Positions 22,875-31,401 of a stretch of 64,000 bases of DNA are shown in pieces (position 1 is the first letter of the stretch; each line of letters begins with the position of its first letter). The notes below the pieces were generated by a model that searched no databases, had not been told where the DNA came from, and saw only the letters and a program-made list of their open reading frames with translations. The DNA is from UBA1429 sp964482225 (GTDB taxonomy: Bacteria > Chloroflexota > Anaerolineae > UBA1429): contig CAYZWT010000007.1 in the NCBI GenBank assembly GCA_964482225.1, positions 1-64,000 on the forward strand, read 5' to 3'. The translations under genes were made by a program, and so were the position numbers.

Positions 22875-23429
22875 ATGCGCATCCTGGTCATTCAATCGAG
22901 CCCGAACACCGACGGCCTGACGGCGGCCTGCGCCGAGGCGGCCATTGCCGGCATCCAGGCGGCGGGTGGCGCCGCCGAGAACGTACGCCTCACCGATCTG
23001 CGCATCGCCTCGTGCGCCCAGTGCGGCAACGGCTGGGGCAAATGCCGCACGGAACACGAGTGCGGCGGCGTCCTGGACGATTTCCAGGCGTTGCACCAGC
23101 GGGCCATCGCCGCCGACGGCCTGGCGCTGATCACGCCGGTCTACTGGGGCGATCTGAGCGAGCGCATGAAGAACCTGACCGACCGGCTGCGCCGGTGCGA
23201 GGCCACCCTGGGCGACGAGAGCCGCCTGGCCAACAAGCCGGCGCTGCTGGTAGCCGCAGCGGGCGGTGGCGGCGGCGGCATGATCAGTTGCCTGACCAAC
23301 ATGGAGCGCTGGGCCCAGCATGTGCGCATGCGCCCCGCCGATCTGATCGGCATCAAGCGCATCACCCGCGAGCACAAGCTGGCGGCCATCCGCGCGGCAG
23401 GCGAGGCCCTGGTAGCCCAGAACAGCTAG
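22875..23429 (+). CDS. NAD(P)H-dependent FMN reductase/flavodoxin-fold oxidoreductase
   Basis: A 184-residue flavodoxin-fold protein. The FMN phosphate loop is ILVIQSSPNTDGLTA near residues 3-17, followed by ITPVYWGDLSERMKNLTDR near 87-105, the usual isoalloxazine and dimer region. A Cys-containing loop, CAQCGNGWGKCRTEHEC, at about 52-68 has spacing CX2CX6CX5C. It recalls iron-sulfur flavoproteins, though their normal spacing is tighter, so cluster binding is uncertain. An oligoglycine turn (AAGGGGGGMI) follows. AAAGGAGCC precedes the ATG. It lies 48 nt after the GDT1-type gene and converges on the ABC permease gene. Confidence 0.85.
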   Translation: MRILVIQSSPNTDGLTAACAEAAIAGIQAAGGAAENVRLTDLRIASCAQCGNGWGKCRTEHECGGVLDDFQALHQRAIAADGLALITPVYWGDLSERMKNLTDRLRRCEATLGDESRLANKPALLVAAAGGGGGGMISCLTNMERWAQHVRMRPADLIGIKRITREHKLAAIRAAGEALVAQNS

Positions 23430-23440
23430 CGTCGCCTGCG

Positions 23441-24664
23441 CTACACCGGCGCCCGCAGCGCCTGGACGAACCGCTTGAGCGACAGGGGCTCGCCGCTCAG
23501 CAGCACCTGGGCGTGGAACAGCCGCGCCATGATCGCCATGACGGCGATGGCCGTGGGAACCATGAGGCCCAAACTGATAGCGATCTGCCATGTGGGCACG
23601 GTCGCCGTGGTCATGCGCAGGATCATGGCCGTGGGCGCGGAGAACGGGAACAGGCTCAGCCCCACGGCCAGGGGGCCGTTGGGCGCGCTGGTGAGGGCCA
23701 TCCAGAGATAGAACGGCAGCGTCATGGGCAGGGTGATGATGAACACCCAGTTCTGGCTGCTGTGCACGTCAGGCGCCACGGCCCCCAGCCCGGCCATGAT
23801 GGCGGCATACAGGAAAAAACCGCCCACGCCATAGAGCAGGGCCAGCAGCGCCTCGCCCACGCCCAGGTTGAGATCCTGCAAGGTGGAACCCAGGCCCCCG
23901 CCGGTCAACGGCATGGCGATGGCCAGGATCAGCGCCCAGGCCAGGTATTGCACCGCCACGAGCGCCCCCATGCCCAGCACCTTGCCCGCCAGCAACTGGG
24001 TGGGGCGCAACGACACCAGCAAGACCTCGATGATGCGCGATTCCTTTTCTTGGGCCAGGCTGCGCAACAACAGGCCGCCGCCCGTCAACAGCGGCACCAT
24101 GACGGCAGCCGTCACCACAAAGGGCAGCATGTCAAGATTCAGGCCACCTCCGCCCTCGCCTCCGATGGTCACAACCTCCAGCCCTGTATCACCCATCGGG
24201 GCCAGCAGCCGCTGCCCCACCTGGGGAGAATGGTCGGCCACCAGTCCCATGCGCAAGAGCGCCGTCAAAATCCCCGTATCGGGCTCGCCGCTGGGCAGCC
24301 TCTGGCTGATGCGGAGCACACTCCCCGTCTCTCGATAGTCCGGCGCGATCAGGTAATAGGCGTCAATCTCGCCCTGGCGCAGCGCTGCAGCAGCGGCGGC
24401 CTCATCGGCATAGGGGGCCAGGGTCGGCCCGGGATCCATGTCGCCCATGATACCCGCCAGATCCACATAGCCCGTCACCACAATGCGGGCCTCGGCCTCG
24501 GGCCCTTCCGTGGCCGGCGCGCTCAGCTCCATCTGGCCTTGGCCGGTTAGCATCGAGATCACGATCAAAAAGATCGGCATTGCCAGCGAGCTCAGGATGA
24601 AACCCCGCGAGCGAATCCGCTCGCGGAACTCGCGACGGGCCACCAGCAGCGTATTGCTGTTCAT
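23441..24664 (-). CDS. ABC-2 family permease (NatB-like), subunit 2
   Basis: A 407-residue ABC-2 permease. It begins with a cytoplasmic MNSNTLLVARREFRERIRSR, then a first membrane helix (GFILSSLAMPIFLIVISML), a long outer loop of about 140 residues, and five further helices in the C-terminal half, including LPFVVTAAVMVPLLTGGGLL. The motif LRSLAQEKESRIIEVLLVSL near 205 is the conserved coupling region of NatB/CcmB-like permeases. It would form a heteromeric exporter with the permease at 24686 and the ATPase at 25876. AGGAGA precedes the ATG, 21 nt after the upstream permease gene. The substrate is unknown; Na+, lipid or peptide export are the family's options. Confidence 0.88.
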   Translation of the reverse strand: MNSNTLLVARREFRERIRSRGFILSSLAMPIFLIVISMLTGQGQMELSAPATEGPEAEARIVVTGYVDLAGIMGDMDPGPTLAPYADEAAAAAALRQGEIDAYYLIAPDYRETGSVLRISQRLPSGEPDTGILTALLRMGLVADHSPQVGQRLLAPMGDTGLEVVTIGGEGGGGLNLDMLPFVVTAAVMVPLLTGGGLLLRSLAQEKESRIIEVLLVSLRPTQLLAGKVLGMGALVAVQYLAWALILAIAMPLTGGGLGSTLQDLNLGVGEALLALLYGVGGFFLYAAIMAGLGAVAPDVHSSQNWVFIITLPMTLPFYLWMALTSAPNGPLAVGLSLFPFSAPTAMILRMTTATVPTWQIAISLGLMVPTAIAVMAIMARLFHAQVLLSGEPLSLKRFVQALRAPV

Positions 24665-24685
24665 TCTCTTTCTCCTATGCGCGCT

Positions 24686-25879
24686 CTAGCGGGCCACCAG
24701 CGCGCGCCAGATCTGGCGCGGCGCCAGCCGTTGGCCGTATAGCAGGGCCGCAGCGCGGAACAGGCGCGCCACGACCAGCACGCCCAGGCTCACCGAGACC
24801 CACAAGATCCCCAGGGCGGCCCACAACTGCCAGACCGGCACCTCGGCCATCGTCATACGCAGCAAGGCCACCACGGGCGCAAAGACCGGAATCAGGGTCA
24901 TCGTCACGGCGAGGCCGCCATTGGGCTGGGCCAAGATCAGGCCGATGAACCAGACCGGCGCAATCCCCATCACAGCCACCAGGCCCGCGATCTGCTTGGC
25001 TTGCTCGCGGTCGCCCGCCAGGATGCCCAGGCCGGCGCCCAGCGCGCCAAAGAGCAAATAGTTCGGGACCGCCAACGCCAGGCCCCAGGCCAGCGAACCC
25101 CAAGGCAAGAGCGGTATGCCGCTCTGCCCCTGTTGCGACCAGAACAACCCGATGGCGATGGCCGCTCCCAGCCCCCAGATGACCGCCTGGGTCAGGGTGA
25201 GCAGCGAAAGGCCCAGGATCTTGCCGCCCACCAGCTCGATGGGCCGCAGCGAGGTGAGCACGATCTCCATGGCCCGCTCTTCCTTCTCGCGGATGATGGC
25301 CGGGCCCATGTGGTTGACGGTGGTCAGCAGCATAAAGGCGTACAAGATGCCCAGCAGAGGCGGCACAACATACCAGAGGGTGAGTTCGAGGCCATCGTGC
25401 AGCGCCACGTCCCTGTCGAGGGCGCGAAACTCCCACACGGTCGTGCGCGTCAGGCGCGCATAGAGCCACTCGGGGGCGTCGGGCGTCAACGCCTGTCGCA
25501 GGGCCAGGCGCAGCGCAGCCGATGCGCTCTCGTTGGGGCCTCGGCGCCCATGATAGGCGGGGCTGGCGCCTTTCAGATAGCCCGCCGGAATGACCAGGTA
25601 GGCGTCCACAGCATCGGCCTCCAGAGCCTGGGCCGCCTGCGCCTCATCCACGAACGGCGTCAGGATCAGCTCGGGCTGGTCCGGGGGCAGCGCCAGGGCG
25701 CCCGTCTGATCCACCCAGCCGAGCCGGATGACGGTGGCCCGCTCAGCCATCAAAACGGGGACCATGCCGGCCCCAATGGAGAGCACGGGCAGAGCAAAGG
25801 TCATAATCAGGAACAGGGTGGAGCGCACTTGCTGCTTGTAGGTGCTTATTGCCACCAGCCAGAGTTTGCGCAGGTTCAT
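24686..25879 (-). CDS. ABC-2 family permease (NatB-like), subunit 1
   Basis: A 397-residue ABC-2 permease with the same layout as its neighbour: MNLRKLWLVAISTYKQQVRS, a first helix (TLFLIMTFALPVLSIGAGMV), a long outer loop, then a C-terminal helix bundle starting at LWYVVPPLLGILYAFMLLTT. The coupling motif is IIREKEERAMEIVLTSLRPI. The ATG at 25879 overlaps the stop of the ATPase gene (ATGA), showing translational coupling and fixing the start. Sequence similarity to the other permease is moderate, so the pair probably arose by an old duplication. Confidence 0.88.
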   Translation of the reverse strand: MNLRKLWLVAISTYKQQVRSTLFLIMTFALPVLSIGAGMVPVLMAERATVIRLGWVDQTGALALPPDQPELILTPFVDEAQAAQALEADAVDAYLVIPAGYLKGASPAYHGRRGPNESASAALRLALRQALTPDAPEWLYARLTRTTVWEFRALDRDVALHDGLELTLWYVVPPLLGILYAFMLLTTVNHMGPAIIREKEERAMEIVLTSLRPIELVGGKILGLSLLTLTQAVIWGLGAAIAIGLFWSQQGQSGIPLLPWGSLAWGLALAVPNYLLFGALGAGLGILAGDREQAKQIAGLVAVMGIAPVWFIGLILAQPNGGLAVTMTLIPVFAPVVALLRMTMAEVPVWQLWAALGILWVSVSLGVLVVARLFRAAALLYGQRLAPRQIWRALVAR

Positions 25880-26814
25880 CGGCGCGCCTCCGCCGGCTGA
25901 TCCTCGCCGGTCTCGACCCTGTGGCCCACCACCTGCACAAAGATCTCTTCCAGCGAGGTCTGCACGCGCTCGAAACGCTGCACGCGCACATCGGGCAGGT
26001 TCACCAGCGCCCGCAGCACATCCTCTGGGGCGGTGCCCGGCGCCAACTGCATGCGATAGCCGCCATCTCGCCGCTCCAGGCGCTGGACGCCGGGCACGGA
26101 CTCGATCTCGCCCTGCAGCGTCACCTCGACTGTGTTGGTGGAGAACCTCTCGCGGATCTCGCCCAGTTCGCCATGCAGCATGGCCGTGCCCTTGTCCACC
26201 AGCATAATGCGTTGGCACATCTCCTCGACCTGGTGCATCTGGTGGGTGCTCATCACCACGGCGGCGCCCTGGTCGCGCATACGATAGACGAGCTGCTTGA
26301 TGACCTGGGTGTTGATCGGGTCCAGCCCGGAAAAGGGCTCGTCAATAATCACCAGATCAGGCTCGTGCAAGGCGGCGGCCACAAATTGGAGCTTTTGGCC
26401 CATGCCCCGGCTATACGCCTCGACCTTGAGGTCGCGGGCGTCCCACAGATCCACCTCACGCAGGTAACGCTCGGCCCGGCGGCGCGCCTCGGCCATGCTC
26501 AGCCCCTTGAGCTGGGCCAGGAACAGCAACGTATCCCAGGCCTTCATATCGCGGTAGAGGCCGCGCTCCTCGGGCAGATAGCCGATGCGGGCCTTGGTCT
26601 GCTCCGACATTGGGCCGCCCAGGACACTGATCTCGCCCGCATCGGGCTTGATCAGATCCAGGATCATGCGGATGGTCGTGGTCTTGCCCGCGCCGTTGGA
26701 GCCCAGCAGCCCAAAGATCTCGCCGTGCTGCACGACCAGGCTCAGATCGCGCACGGCGCGCACCGCACCAAAGCTCTTGCTCAGATGCTCCACCCGAATC
26801 GCTGCTTGTGACAT
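25876..26814 (-). CDS. ABC transporter ATP-binding protein (NatA-like)
   Basis: A 312-residue ABC ATPase. Walker A is LLGSNGAGKTTTIRM near residues 36-50; the signature reads YSRGMGQKL, the NatA-type variant of LSGGQ; Walker B is LVIIDEPFSGLDP, with the H-switch in VVMSTHQMHQVEEM. The C-terminal 90 residues (DUF4162-like) are typical of NatA. It powers the two NatB-like permeases downstream. GGAGG lies 6 nt before the ATG at 26814. The gene heads a three-gene operon in the order ATPase, permease, permease. Confidence 0.93.
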   Translation of the reverse strand: MSQAAIRVEHLSKSFGAVRAVRDLSLVVQHGEIFGLLGSNGAGKTTTIRMILDLIKPDAGEISVLGGPMSEQTKARIGYLPEERGLYRDMKAWDTLLFLAQLKGLSMAEARRRAERYLREVDLWDARDLKVEAYSRGMGQKLQFVAAALHEPDLVIIDEPFSGLDPINTQVIKQLVYRMRDQGAAVVMSTHQMHQVEEMCQRIMLVDKGTAMLHGELGEIRERFSTNTVEVTLQGEIESVPGVQRLERRDGGYRMQLAPGTAPEDVLRALVNLPDVRVQRFERVQTSLEEIFVQVVGHRVETGEDQPAEARR

Positions 26815-26954
26815 GGCAACCTCCTGCATGGCGTGGCGCGAACGGCGACAGACCCATTCTAGTACAGATAGCGCGAAAATACACAACAGGGCTCGGGCGC
26901 AACCTGTTTCTATACGATGGCAACGCGGCTCCGGTTGCGCACCGCCGGCCCATT

Positions 26955-26983
26955 TTGGCGCACCGCGCCCCTGCCGCTATCAT
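26955..26983 (+). promoter_or_regulatory. Candidate promoter upstream of the HAD gene
   Basis: TTGGCG (26955-26960), 17-nt spacer, TATCAT (26978-26983). It is 168 bp before the ATG at 27151, with a REP-like palindrome between. Confidence 0.45.
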
Positions 26984-27081
26984 ACGGCTAGTGATGATAC
27001 CCTAGTGGCAATTCTGTTCATGCGCTTTTTATCGTCTCAATTACCGCACATTACACGATGATCCAGCGCTGGCGCGCCGGT

Positions 27082-27097
27082 GCGGGATGAATCCCGC
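27082..27097. repeat. REP-like palindrome GCGGGAT/ATCCCGC with CTCCATG tail
   Basis: A 7-bp inverted repeat with a 2-nt spacer followed by GCTCCATG. The tail and GCGGG/CCCGC core match the palindromes at 1790, 7380 and 12410, but the inner bases differ. It lies in the leader of the HAD gene. Confidence 0.55.
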
Positions 27098-27150
27098 GCT
27101 CCATGTGCCTGCTGTGGAACCAGAACCAGATCATCCCACGGGAGTGCCGG

Positions 27151-27960
27151 ATGCCCCTTATTGCGCTGCTGATTGACCTGGACGACACCCTGCTGATCGA
27201 GTATGCCTCGGCGGACGAGGCCTTTCACCAGGCCTGCCTGCTGGCCCACAAGCGCCACGGCGTACACCCCGATCGGCTGCACGAGACGGCCCGCCGCACG
27301 GCAGGCGCCCTCTGGTACGCCGCCCCGGCCCACGAGTATGCCGCCGCCATCGGCATCAGCTCTTGGGAGGCGCTGTGGGCCTGTTTCGAGGGCAACCACC
27401 ATCCCGCCCTGGCGACGCTGCGCGCCTATGCGCCCACCTATCGCCGCCAGGTGTGGCGCCAGAGCCTGGCCGCCCACGGCATCCATGATCCCGCCCTGGC
27501 TGACGCCATGAGCCAACATTTCCAGGATGTGCGCCGCACATTGCATGTTGTCTATCCCGACGTGCGCCCGGCGCTGGAAGCGCTGGCCGCCCATTACCGG
27601 CTGGGGTTGGTGACCAACGGTCTGGCCTGTCTACAGCGAGAGAAACTGGCCGCCAGCGGGCTGGGGGGCTACTTTCAGAGCGTCACCGTGGCGGGTGACG
27701 TGGGCGTCCGCAAGCCCGATCCGGCGGTCTTTCGGCAGGCCCTGGCGAGCCTGGGCGCCGAGGCGGCCGAGACGGCGATGGTGGGCAACAGCCTGCGCTC
27801 CGATATCGGTGGGGCCCGCGCCGCCGGGTTGCGCGCCGTGTGGGCCAACCGGCAGTGCGAACCCCTGGGCGATGCGCCGCCCCCCGACGCCGAGATCGAG
27901 AGCCTGGACGCCCTGCCCCAGACGTTGCGGGAGATGGAGGACAACGACCCAGGCGATTAG
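27151..27960 (+). CDS. HAD-superfamily phosphatase
   Basis: A 269-residue HAD hydrolase with a cap domain. Motif I is LLIDLDDTLL with the nucleophile Asp9 and acid/base Asp11; motif II is GLVTNG near 155; motif III is RKPDP with its Lys near 188; motif IV is MVGNSLRSDIGGARAAG near 210. The alpha-helical cap covers about 20-115. It probably dephosphorylates a small sugar phosphate or similar cytoplasmic compound. The ATG at 27151 follows GGGAG; upstream in-frame codons are not family-like. Convergent with the PfkB kinase gene. Confidence 0.9.
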   Translation: MPLIALLIDLDDTLLIEYASADEAFHQACLLAHKRHGVHPDRLHETARRTAGALWYAAPAHEYAAAIGISSWEALWACFEGNHHPALATLRAYAPTYRRQVWRQSLAAHGIHDPALADAMSQHFQDVRRTLHVVYPDVRPALEALAAHYRLGLVTNGLACLQREKLAASGLGGYFQSVTVAGDVGVRKPDPAVFRQALASLGAEAAETAMVGNSLRSDIGGARAAGLRAVWANRQCEPLGDAPPPDAEIESLDALPQTLREMEDNDPGD

Positions 27961-28017
27961 CCTGGGCCCGGCATTCTCCTGGTTTGCGGGGGCTGTGCCC
28001 CGCACAGGGCATGGGCG

Positions 28018-29199
28018 TTAGCCGCGATCGCGGGGGCCGCGCCAAAGGCCCCGCCCCGCATCGGGCCGCCAGCCACCGGATGCGATGCCGGCATCCAGGC
28101 GCTCCCACGGCGCCGCGAGCCGGGCCTGGGTCTCTTGCCAGCTCCGCACGCCGCTGGTGGCGTCGGCGGCCTCGACATTGCAGGCTCCCACCGCCGCCGC
28201 CGAGATGGCGGCCTCCTCCGGCCCCTGGCCGCGCAAGATCGCCGTCAGGAACCCGGCGATGGTCGCATCTCCCGCCCCCACCGTGCCCACCACAGCCACC
28301 CGCAAGGCCGGCGCCCATAGCTCCCGCTCGCGCCAGCGCGCCACATCGGCGGGCGCGCCGCGCCCCAGCGCGCGCCCCATCGCCCCGCTCCGCAGGTAGA
28401 GGCCGCGATGCCCCAGCTTGATCATCACCATCTGCGCCCCCAGAGCCAGCGCGTCGGCAGCCAGATCAGAGACCAGCTCCGGCGACGCCAGATCCAGCAG
28501 CGAAGCGCCCGCCGCCTCGCGCTCTAGCGCGTCAAAGCGGGGGCGATCCAGCATATAGAGCAATTCTTCCAGGCTGGGCGCAAAGATATCCACATGGGGC
28601 AACGTGCGGGCCAGGATGGCGCGCCAATCGGCTTGGCCGCCGGGCTGGGCCGGGTCCGGCATCACCAGGTCCAGCGACGTGGTGGCCCCGCGCTCCTTGG
28701 CCCGCCTAAAGAGCTCGGCCAGGGCGCGCCCGCCCCGCTCGTACATGCGGCGCATCAACGGGGGATAGCCAAAGTGCAGCATCTGCGTCCGCGCCAGCAA
28801 CTCCTCGGAGACGTCCTCCGGGCCAAAGGTGTGGTTGGTGCCCGGACAGTGCAGGAAGCAGCGATCCACACCGGGGGGGCTGATGACGATGGTGTAGGAG
28901 CTGGCTTCGCCCTGGGCGATGACAAAGCTTTCGGCCAGGTGCGGATCGAATCCGGCGATGATCTGGCCGATCAGATGGCCCAGCAGGTCGTCGCCCAAGC
29001 GAGCAACCAGGCGCACGTCCACGCCCAGCTTGTGAAGCGCCAGGCCGGTGTTCGAGGCCGAGCCGCCGGTGGTGAGCACCGCCTCGCCCACCTCCGTCAG
29101 GCGGCCCGGCGCCAGCCAGCCGGCGCCAGAGGCCGCGCCGGGCGGGATACGTGGGATGATATCCACACAGAGGTGGCCTGCTGCAATGATCTCCGGCAT
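28018..29199 (-). CDS. PfkB/ribokinase-family carbohydrate kinase
   Basis: A 393-residue sugar or nucleoside kinase. The N-terminal signature is GGSASNTGLALHKLG near residues 45-59. The C-terminal PfkB signature 2 reads VVGTVGAGDATIAGFL near 310, with the catalytic Asp of GAGD kept, while the first residue of the usual DT.GAGD is Gly. An insertion around 255-300 (YLRSGAMGRALGRGAPADVA) and a Gly/Arg-rich tail make it longer than the usual 300-330. The substrate cannot be told. An RpiR regulator lies 323 bp upstream on the same strand and may control it. GGGG precedes the ATG at 29199. Confidence 0.85.
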   Translation of the reverse strand: MPEIIAAGHLCVDIIPRIPPGAASGAGWLAPGRLTEVGEAVLTTGGSASNTGLALHKLGVDVRLVARLGDDLLGHLIGQIIAGFDPHLAESFVIAQGEASSYTIVISPPGVDRCFLHCPGTNHTFGPEDVSEELLARTQMLHFGYPPLMRRMYERGGRALAELFRRAKERGATTSLDLVMPDPAQPGGQADWRAILARTLPHVDIFAPSLEELLYMLDRPRFDALEREAAGASLLDLASPELVSDLAADALALGAQMVMIKLGHRGLYLRSGAMGRALGRGAPADVARWRERELWAPALRVAVVGTVGAGDATIAGFLTAILRGQGPEEAAISAAAVGACNVEAADATSGVRSWQETQARLAAPWERLDAGIASGGWRPDAGRGLWRGPRDRG

Positions 29200-29522
29200 C
29201 GTTTCCCCCTATTGGCAGCCCTGCGGCGCGCCGGCGCTGGGAGGGCAGGCGCTCATCCTGGCCCTCAGCGCGCGGGCTGGATGTTTTGCATCTCGCTGAC
29301 GTTATGCTACACTATGCCCGTAATCCCTGCGGTGAGCGTGATATCTCTTTTGTACTGAGCCAACGCTTTGGTCCAGGGGGCCTTGCTCCAGTGGCGATTC
29401 CGGGGGTCTATCCCCCTCGCCGGGTGGCACCCACTTGTGATTCAAGGTTCAAGTACTTCTGAGGCACACGGCATCGCGGGGATTTCACATGCCCGCCGGG
29501 CGCTGCCAGAGGGCTTGCCAGG
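29200..29522. other. Intergenic region with short hairpins
   Basis: No gene was found. It contains two short hairpins, GGGGG/CCCCC at 29402-29416 and GGGT/ACCC at 29422-29432, which may stop transcription from the RpiR gene. I see no convincing promoter for the PfkB gene; the best -10-like box (CATAAC on the minus strand, about 29307-29312) lacks a -35. Confidence 0.35.
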
Positions 29523-30353
29523 CTAGCGGCGCCGGGAACGCGCGATCAGCTCTTGCGCTTGCTCCACAGCCATCCGGTGGTCGTCCAGCGCCTGGGGATC
29601 TTGCGCGGCCAAGGTCTGGATCAGCGCGTCAATCAGGATCGCCACCCCCGCCACAGAGCGCACGGGCAGTTGCTCCGAGAGCGGGCAGACCAGCGCCAGG
29701 TTGGAAGCCAGGGCGCAAGGGGAGATGGCCGAGCAGGTAATCGCTACGGTGGGCGTGCCTTTTTCGCCCGCCAGCCGCAGTGCGGTCGCAACCTCTTCGC
29801 TCTCGTCCCAGGCCGAGATGCCGATCAGCAATGAATTGGCATTGGCCTCATCCACAATCATGGCCAGGCCGGGCGCGTCGGCTTGAGGGCTAACGGCCGA
29901 GACGCCCATATAGCGTAGGGAATAGGCCAAGAGCTGCGCCAGAGGAGAGGCGATCCCCTGCCCCACGGCATAGACCCGCTCGGCGCCGGAGATCAGGGCG
30001 ACAACCTCCTGCGCCACGGTTGCCGAAAGGTGGCTGATGAATCGTTGCACGCCATCCAATTCGGTGGCCAGCAAGGTATGTAGCGGATCCTGGGCATGCG
30101 GCCCCTCTGATCCTGTCGGCAACAGCTCCTCATGCACCAGATCCCGCACTTGGCGGATCAGATCGGGATAGCCGCCATAGCCGAGGCGTTGCGCAAAGCG
30201 GATCACCGTGGCCTCGTTCAGGTCGAGACTCCTGGCCAATTGGGAGGCGGTCATAAACGCGGCCTCGCGATAGTGGCTGGTGATATAGTCCGCCAGCAGT
30301 TTTTGGCTCTTGGTGAGTTGAGGATAGATCTGTCTGATCTTTTCCAGAATCAC
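29523..30353 (-). CDS. RpiR/MurR-family transcriptional regulator (HTH + SIS)
   Basis: A 276-residue regulator. The N-terminal HTH_6 domain spans about 1-78, with SQKLLADYI and then MTASQLARSLDLNEATVIRF, the recognition helix region. The SIS sugar-phosphate-binding domain spans about 110-240, with SGAERVYAVGQGIASPLAQL and LLIGISAWDESEEVATAL. Such proteins sense phosphosugars. The start is the GTG at 30353, preceded by GGAGGAG at a good distance; a longer frame to 30467 would run through the promoter. It is divergent from an MBL-fold gene, with a candidate operator between the two promoters, and upstream of the PfkB gene. It probably regulates itself and one or both of these. Confidence 0.9.
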   Translation of the reverse strand: MILEKIRQIYPQLTKSQKLLADYITSHYREAAFMTASQLARSLDLNEATVIRFAQRLGYGGYPDLIRQVRDLVHEELLPTGSEGPHAQDPLHTLLATELDGVQRFISHLSATVAQEVVALISGAERVYAVGQGIASPLAQLLAYSLRYMGVSAVSPQADAPGLAMIVDEANANSLLIGISAWDESEEVATALRLAGEKGTPTVAITCSAISPCALASNLALVCPLSEQLPVRSVAGVAILIDALIQTLAAQDPQALDDHRMAVEQAQELIARSRRR

Positions 30354-30438
30354 GCTGCAACTCCTCCATCGGTTCTCGACACAGGATCTAGCGGTGGCAT
30401 TGCGCTTGGGCGCGACGCGGAAACGGTCTAGTAGAGTC

Positions 30439-30467
30439 AGTATAGTCGCACCGACCGGCTCTGTCAA
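30439..30467 (-). promoter_or_regulatory. Sigma70 promoter of the RpiR gene
   Basis: TTGACA (30462-30467), 17-nt spacer, TATACT (30439-30444) on the minus strand: a near-consensus promoter back-to-back with that at 30495. Confidence 0.88.
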
Positions 30468-30474
30468 AAGGGAT

Positions 30475-30490
30475 AGCAGCTTTTCCTGCT
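30475..30490. promoter_or_regulatory. Candidate operator between divergent promoters
   Basis: AGCAG (30475-30479) and CTGCT (30486-30490) form an inverted repeat with a 6-nt spacer, within a larger imperfect GGATAGCAG/CTGCTTTTC symmetry. It lies exactly between the two -35 boxes, where one bound dimer could act on both genes. Confidence 0.35.
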
Positions 30491-30494
30491 TTTC

Positions 30495-30523
30495 TTGACA
30501 CGACAGGTTCAGCGTGTTATGCT
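30495..30523 (+). promoter_or_regulatory. Sigma70 promoter of the MBL-fold gene
   Basis: TTGACA (30495-30500), 17-nt spacer, TATGCT (30518-30523). The predicted start of transcription is about 25 nt before the TTG start codon. Confidence 0.85.
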
Positions 30524-30554
30524 TGCGGCGCCTTTAGGAAGGAGTGGCATTGCG

Positions 30555-31385
30555 TTGAGACGCGACAGGGTGTCCGAGGATATCTTTGTGTTTGTCAGTG
30601 ACCTGTATGTCCAGGTCACCTCGACGGTGATGCTCACCGAGGAGGGCGCGCTGGTCGTGGATGCGATGCCCTTTCCTTCGGAGGCGCGCGAGATCATCGC
30701 CTTTATCGAGGCGCGGCTCGGGCCTGATAGCGTGCGCTATCTGATCAACACGCACCACCACGCCGACCATGTGTATGGCGCCTATCTCTTCCCAGGGGCC
30801 GAGGTCATCGGCCATGATAGCTGTCGTGAGCTGTTGGCGCGACTGGGGCCTGCCAGCCTGGCCCGCGCCAAGCAGCAAACCCCCTCACTGGCGGAGGTGG
30901 CGCTGCGCTTGCCGGATATGACCTTTCAGGAAGAGATGCATGTACACCTGGGGCACCGGCACCTGCACCTGCTGCACACCCCCGGCCATACCCCCGATAG
31001 CATCAGCGTTTACGAGACCTCCGAGCGGGCGCTAAGCGCGGGCGATTTGGCGATGCCCGTGCCTCACATCGTCACGGGAGATGTGGCGCAGTTTCGGGCC
31101 TCTCTGCTGCGCATTCAGGCCCTCGAGCCGGATTTTGTCGTGCAGGGGCATGGGGACGTGCTCTTGCGGGGCGAGGTCGGTGAGATGGTCGAGGGGCACC
31201 TGCACTATCTCGATGCTATTACCGAGCGGGTGCGCGAGCTGCTAGAGCGCAACGCTTCGCCGCGCGATCTGCAACAGATAGATATCGAGTCCTGTGGGCT
31301 CTCGCGCATCCCCCTGGATGGCGCGGTCAGCCGGCTGCACCTGGACAACTTGATCCATCTGTACAAGGCGATGGCGACGGCGTGA
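30555..31385 (+). CDS. Metallo-beta-lactamase-fold hydrolase
   Basis: A 276-residue MBL-fold protein. The metal motif HxHxDH is THHHADHVYG with His67, His69, Asp71 and His72; further ligands are in HTPGHTPDSIS near 141 and in SAGDLAMP, with a late His in VVQGHGDV near 195. The family hydrolyses thioesters, lactones or similar bonds with two zinc ions. The start is a TTG at 30555 because AGGAAGGAG lies 10 nt upstream and the transcription start falls just before it; the frame to 30495 begins inside the -35 box. A GTG at 30570 is the alternative. It is divergent from the RpiR gene, so it is probably in its regulon. Confidence 0.85.
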   Translation: MRRDRVSEDIFVFVSDLYVQVTSTVMLTEEGALVVDAMPFPSEAREIIAFIEARLGPDSVRYLINTHHHADHVYGAYLFPGAEVIGHDSCRELLARLGPASLARAKQQTPSLAEVALRLPDMTFQEEMHVHLGHRHLHLLHTPGHTPDSISVYETSERALSAGDLAMPVPHIVTGDVAQFRASLLRIQALEPDFVVQGHGDVLLRGEVGEMVEGHLHYLDAITERVRELLERNASPRDLQQIDIESCGLSRIPLDGAVSRLHLDNLIHLYKAMATA

Positions 31386-31401
31386 GTGGCGCGTCCAGGC
31401 T

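Noticed and set aside
23012..24550. 512-codon plus-strand frame over the flavin reductase and permease genes
   Set aside because: Composition is Gln/His/Arg-rich shadow, and it crosses two convergent real genes.
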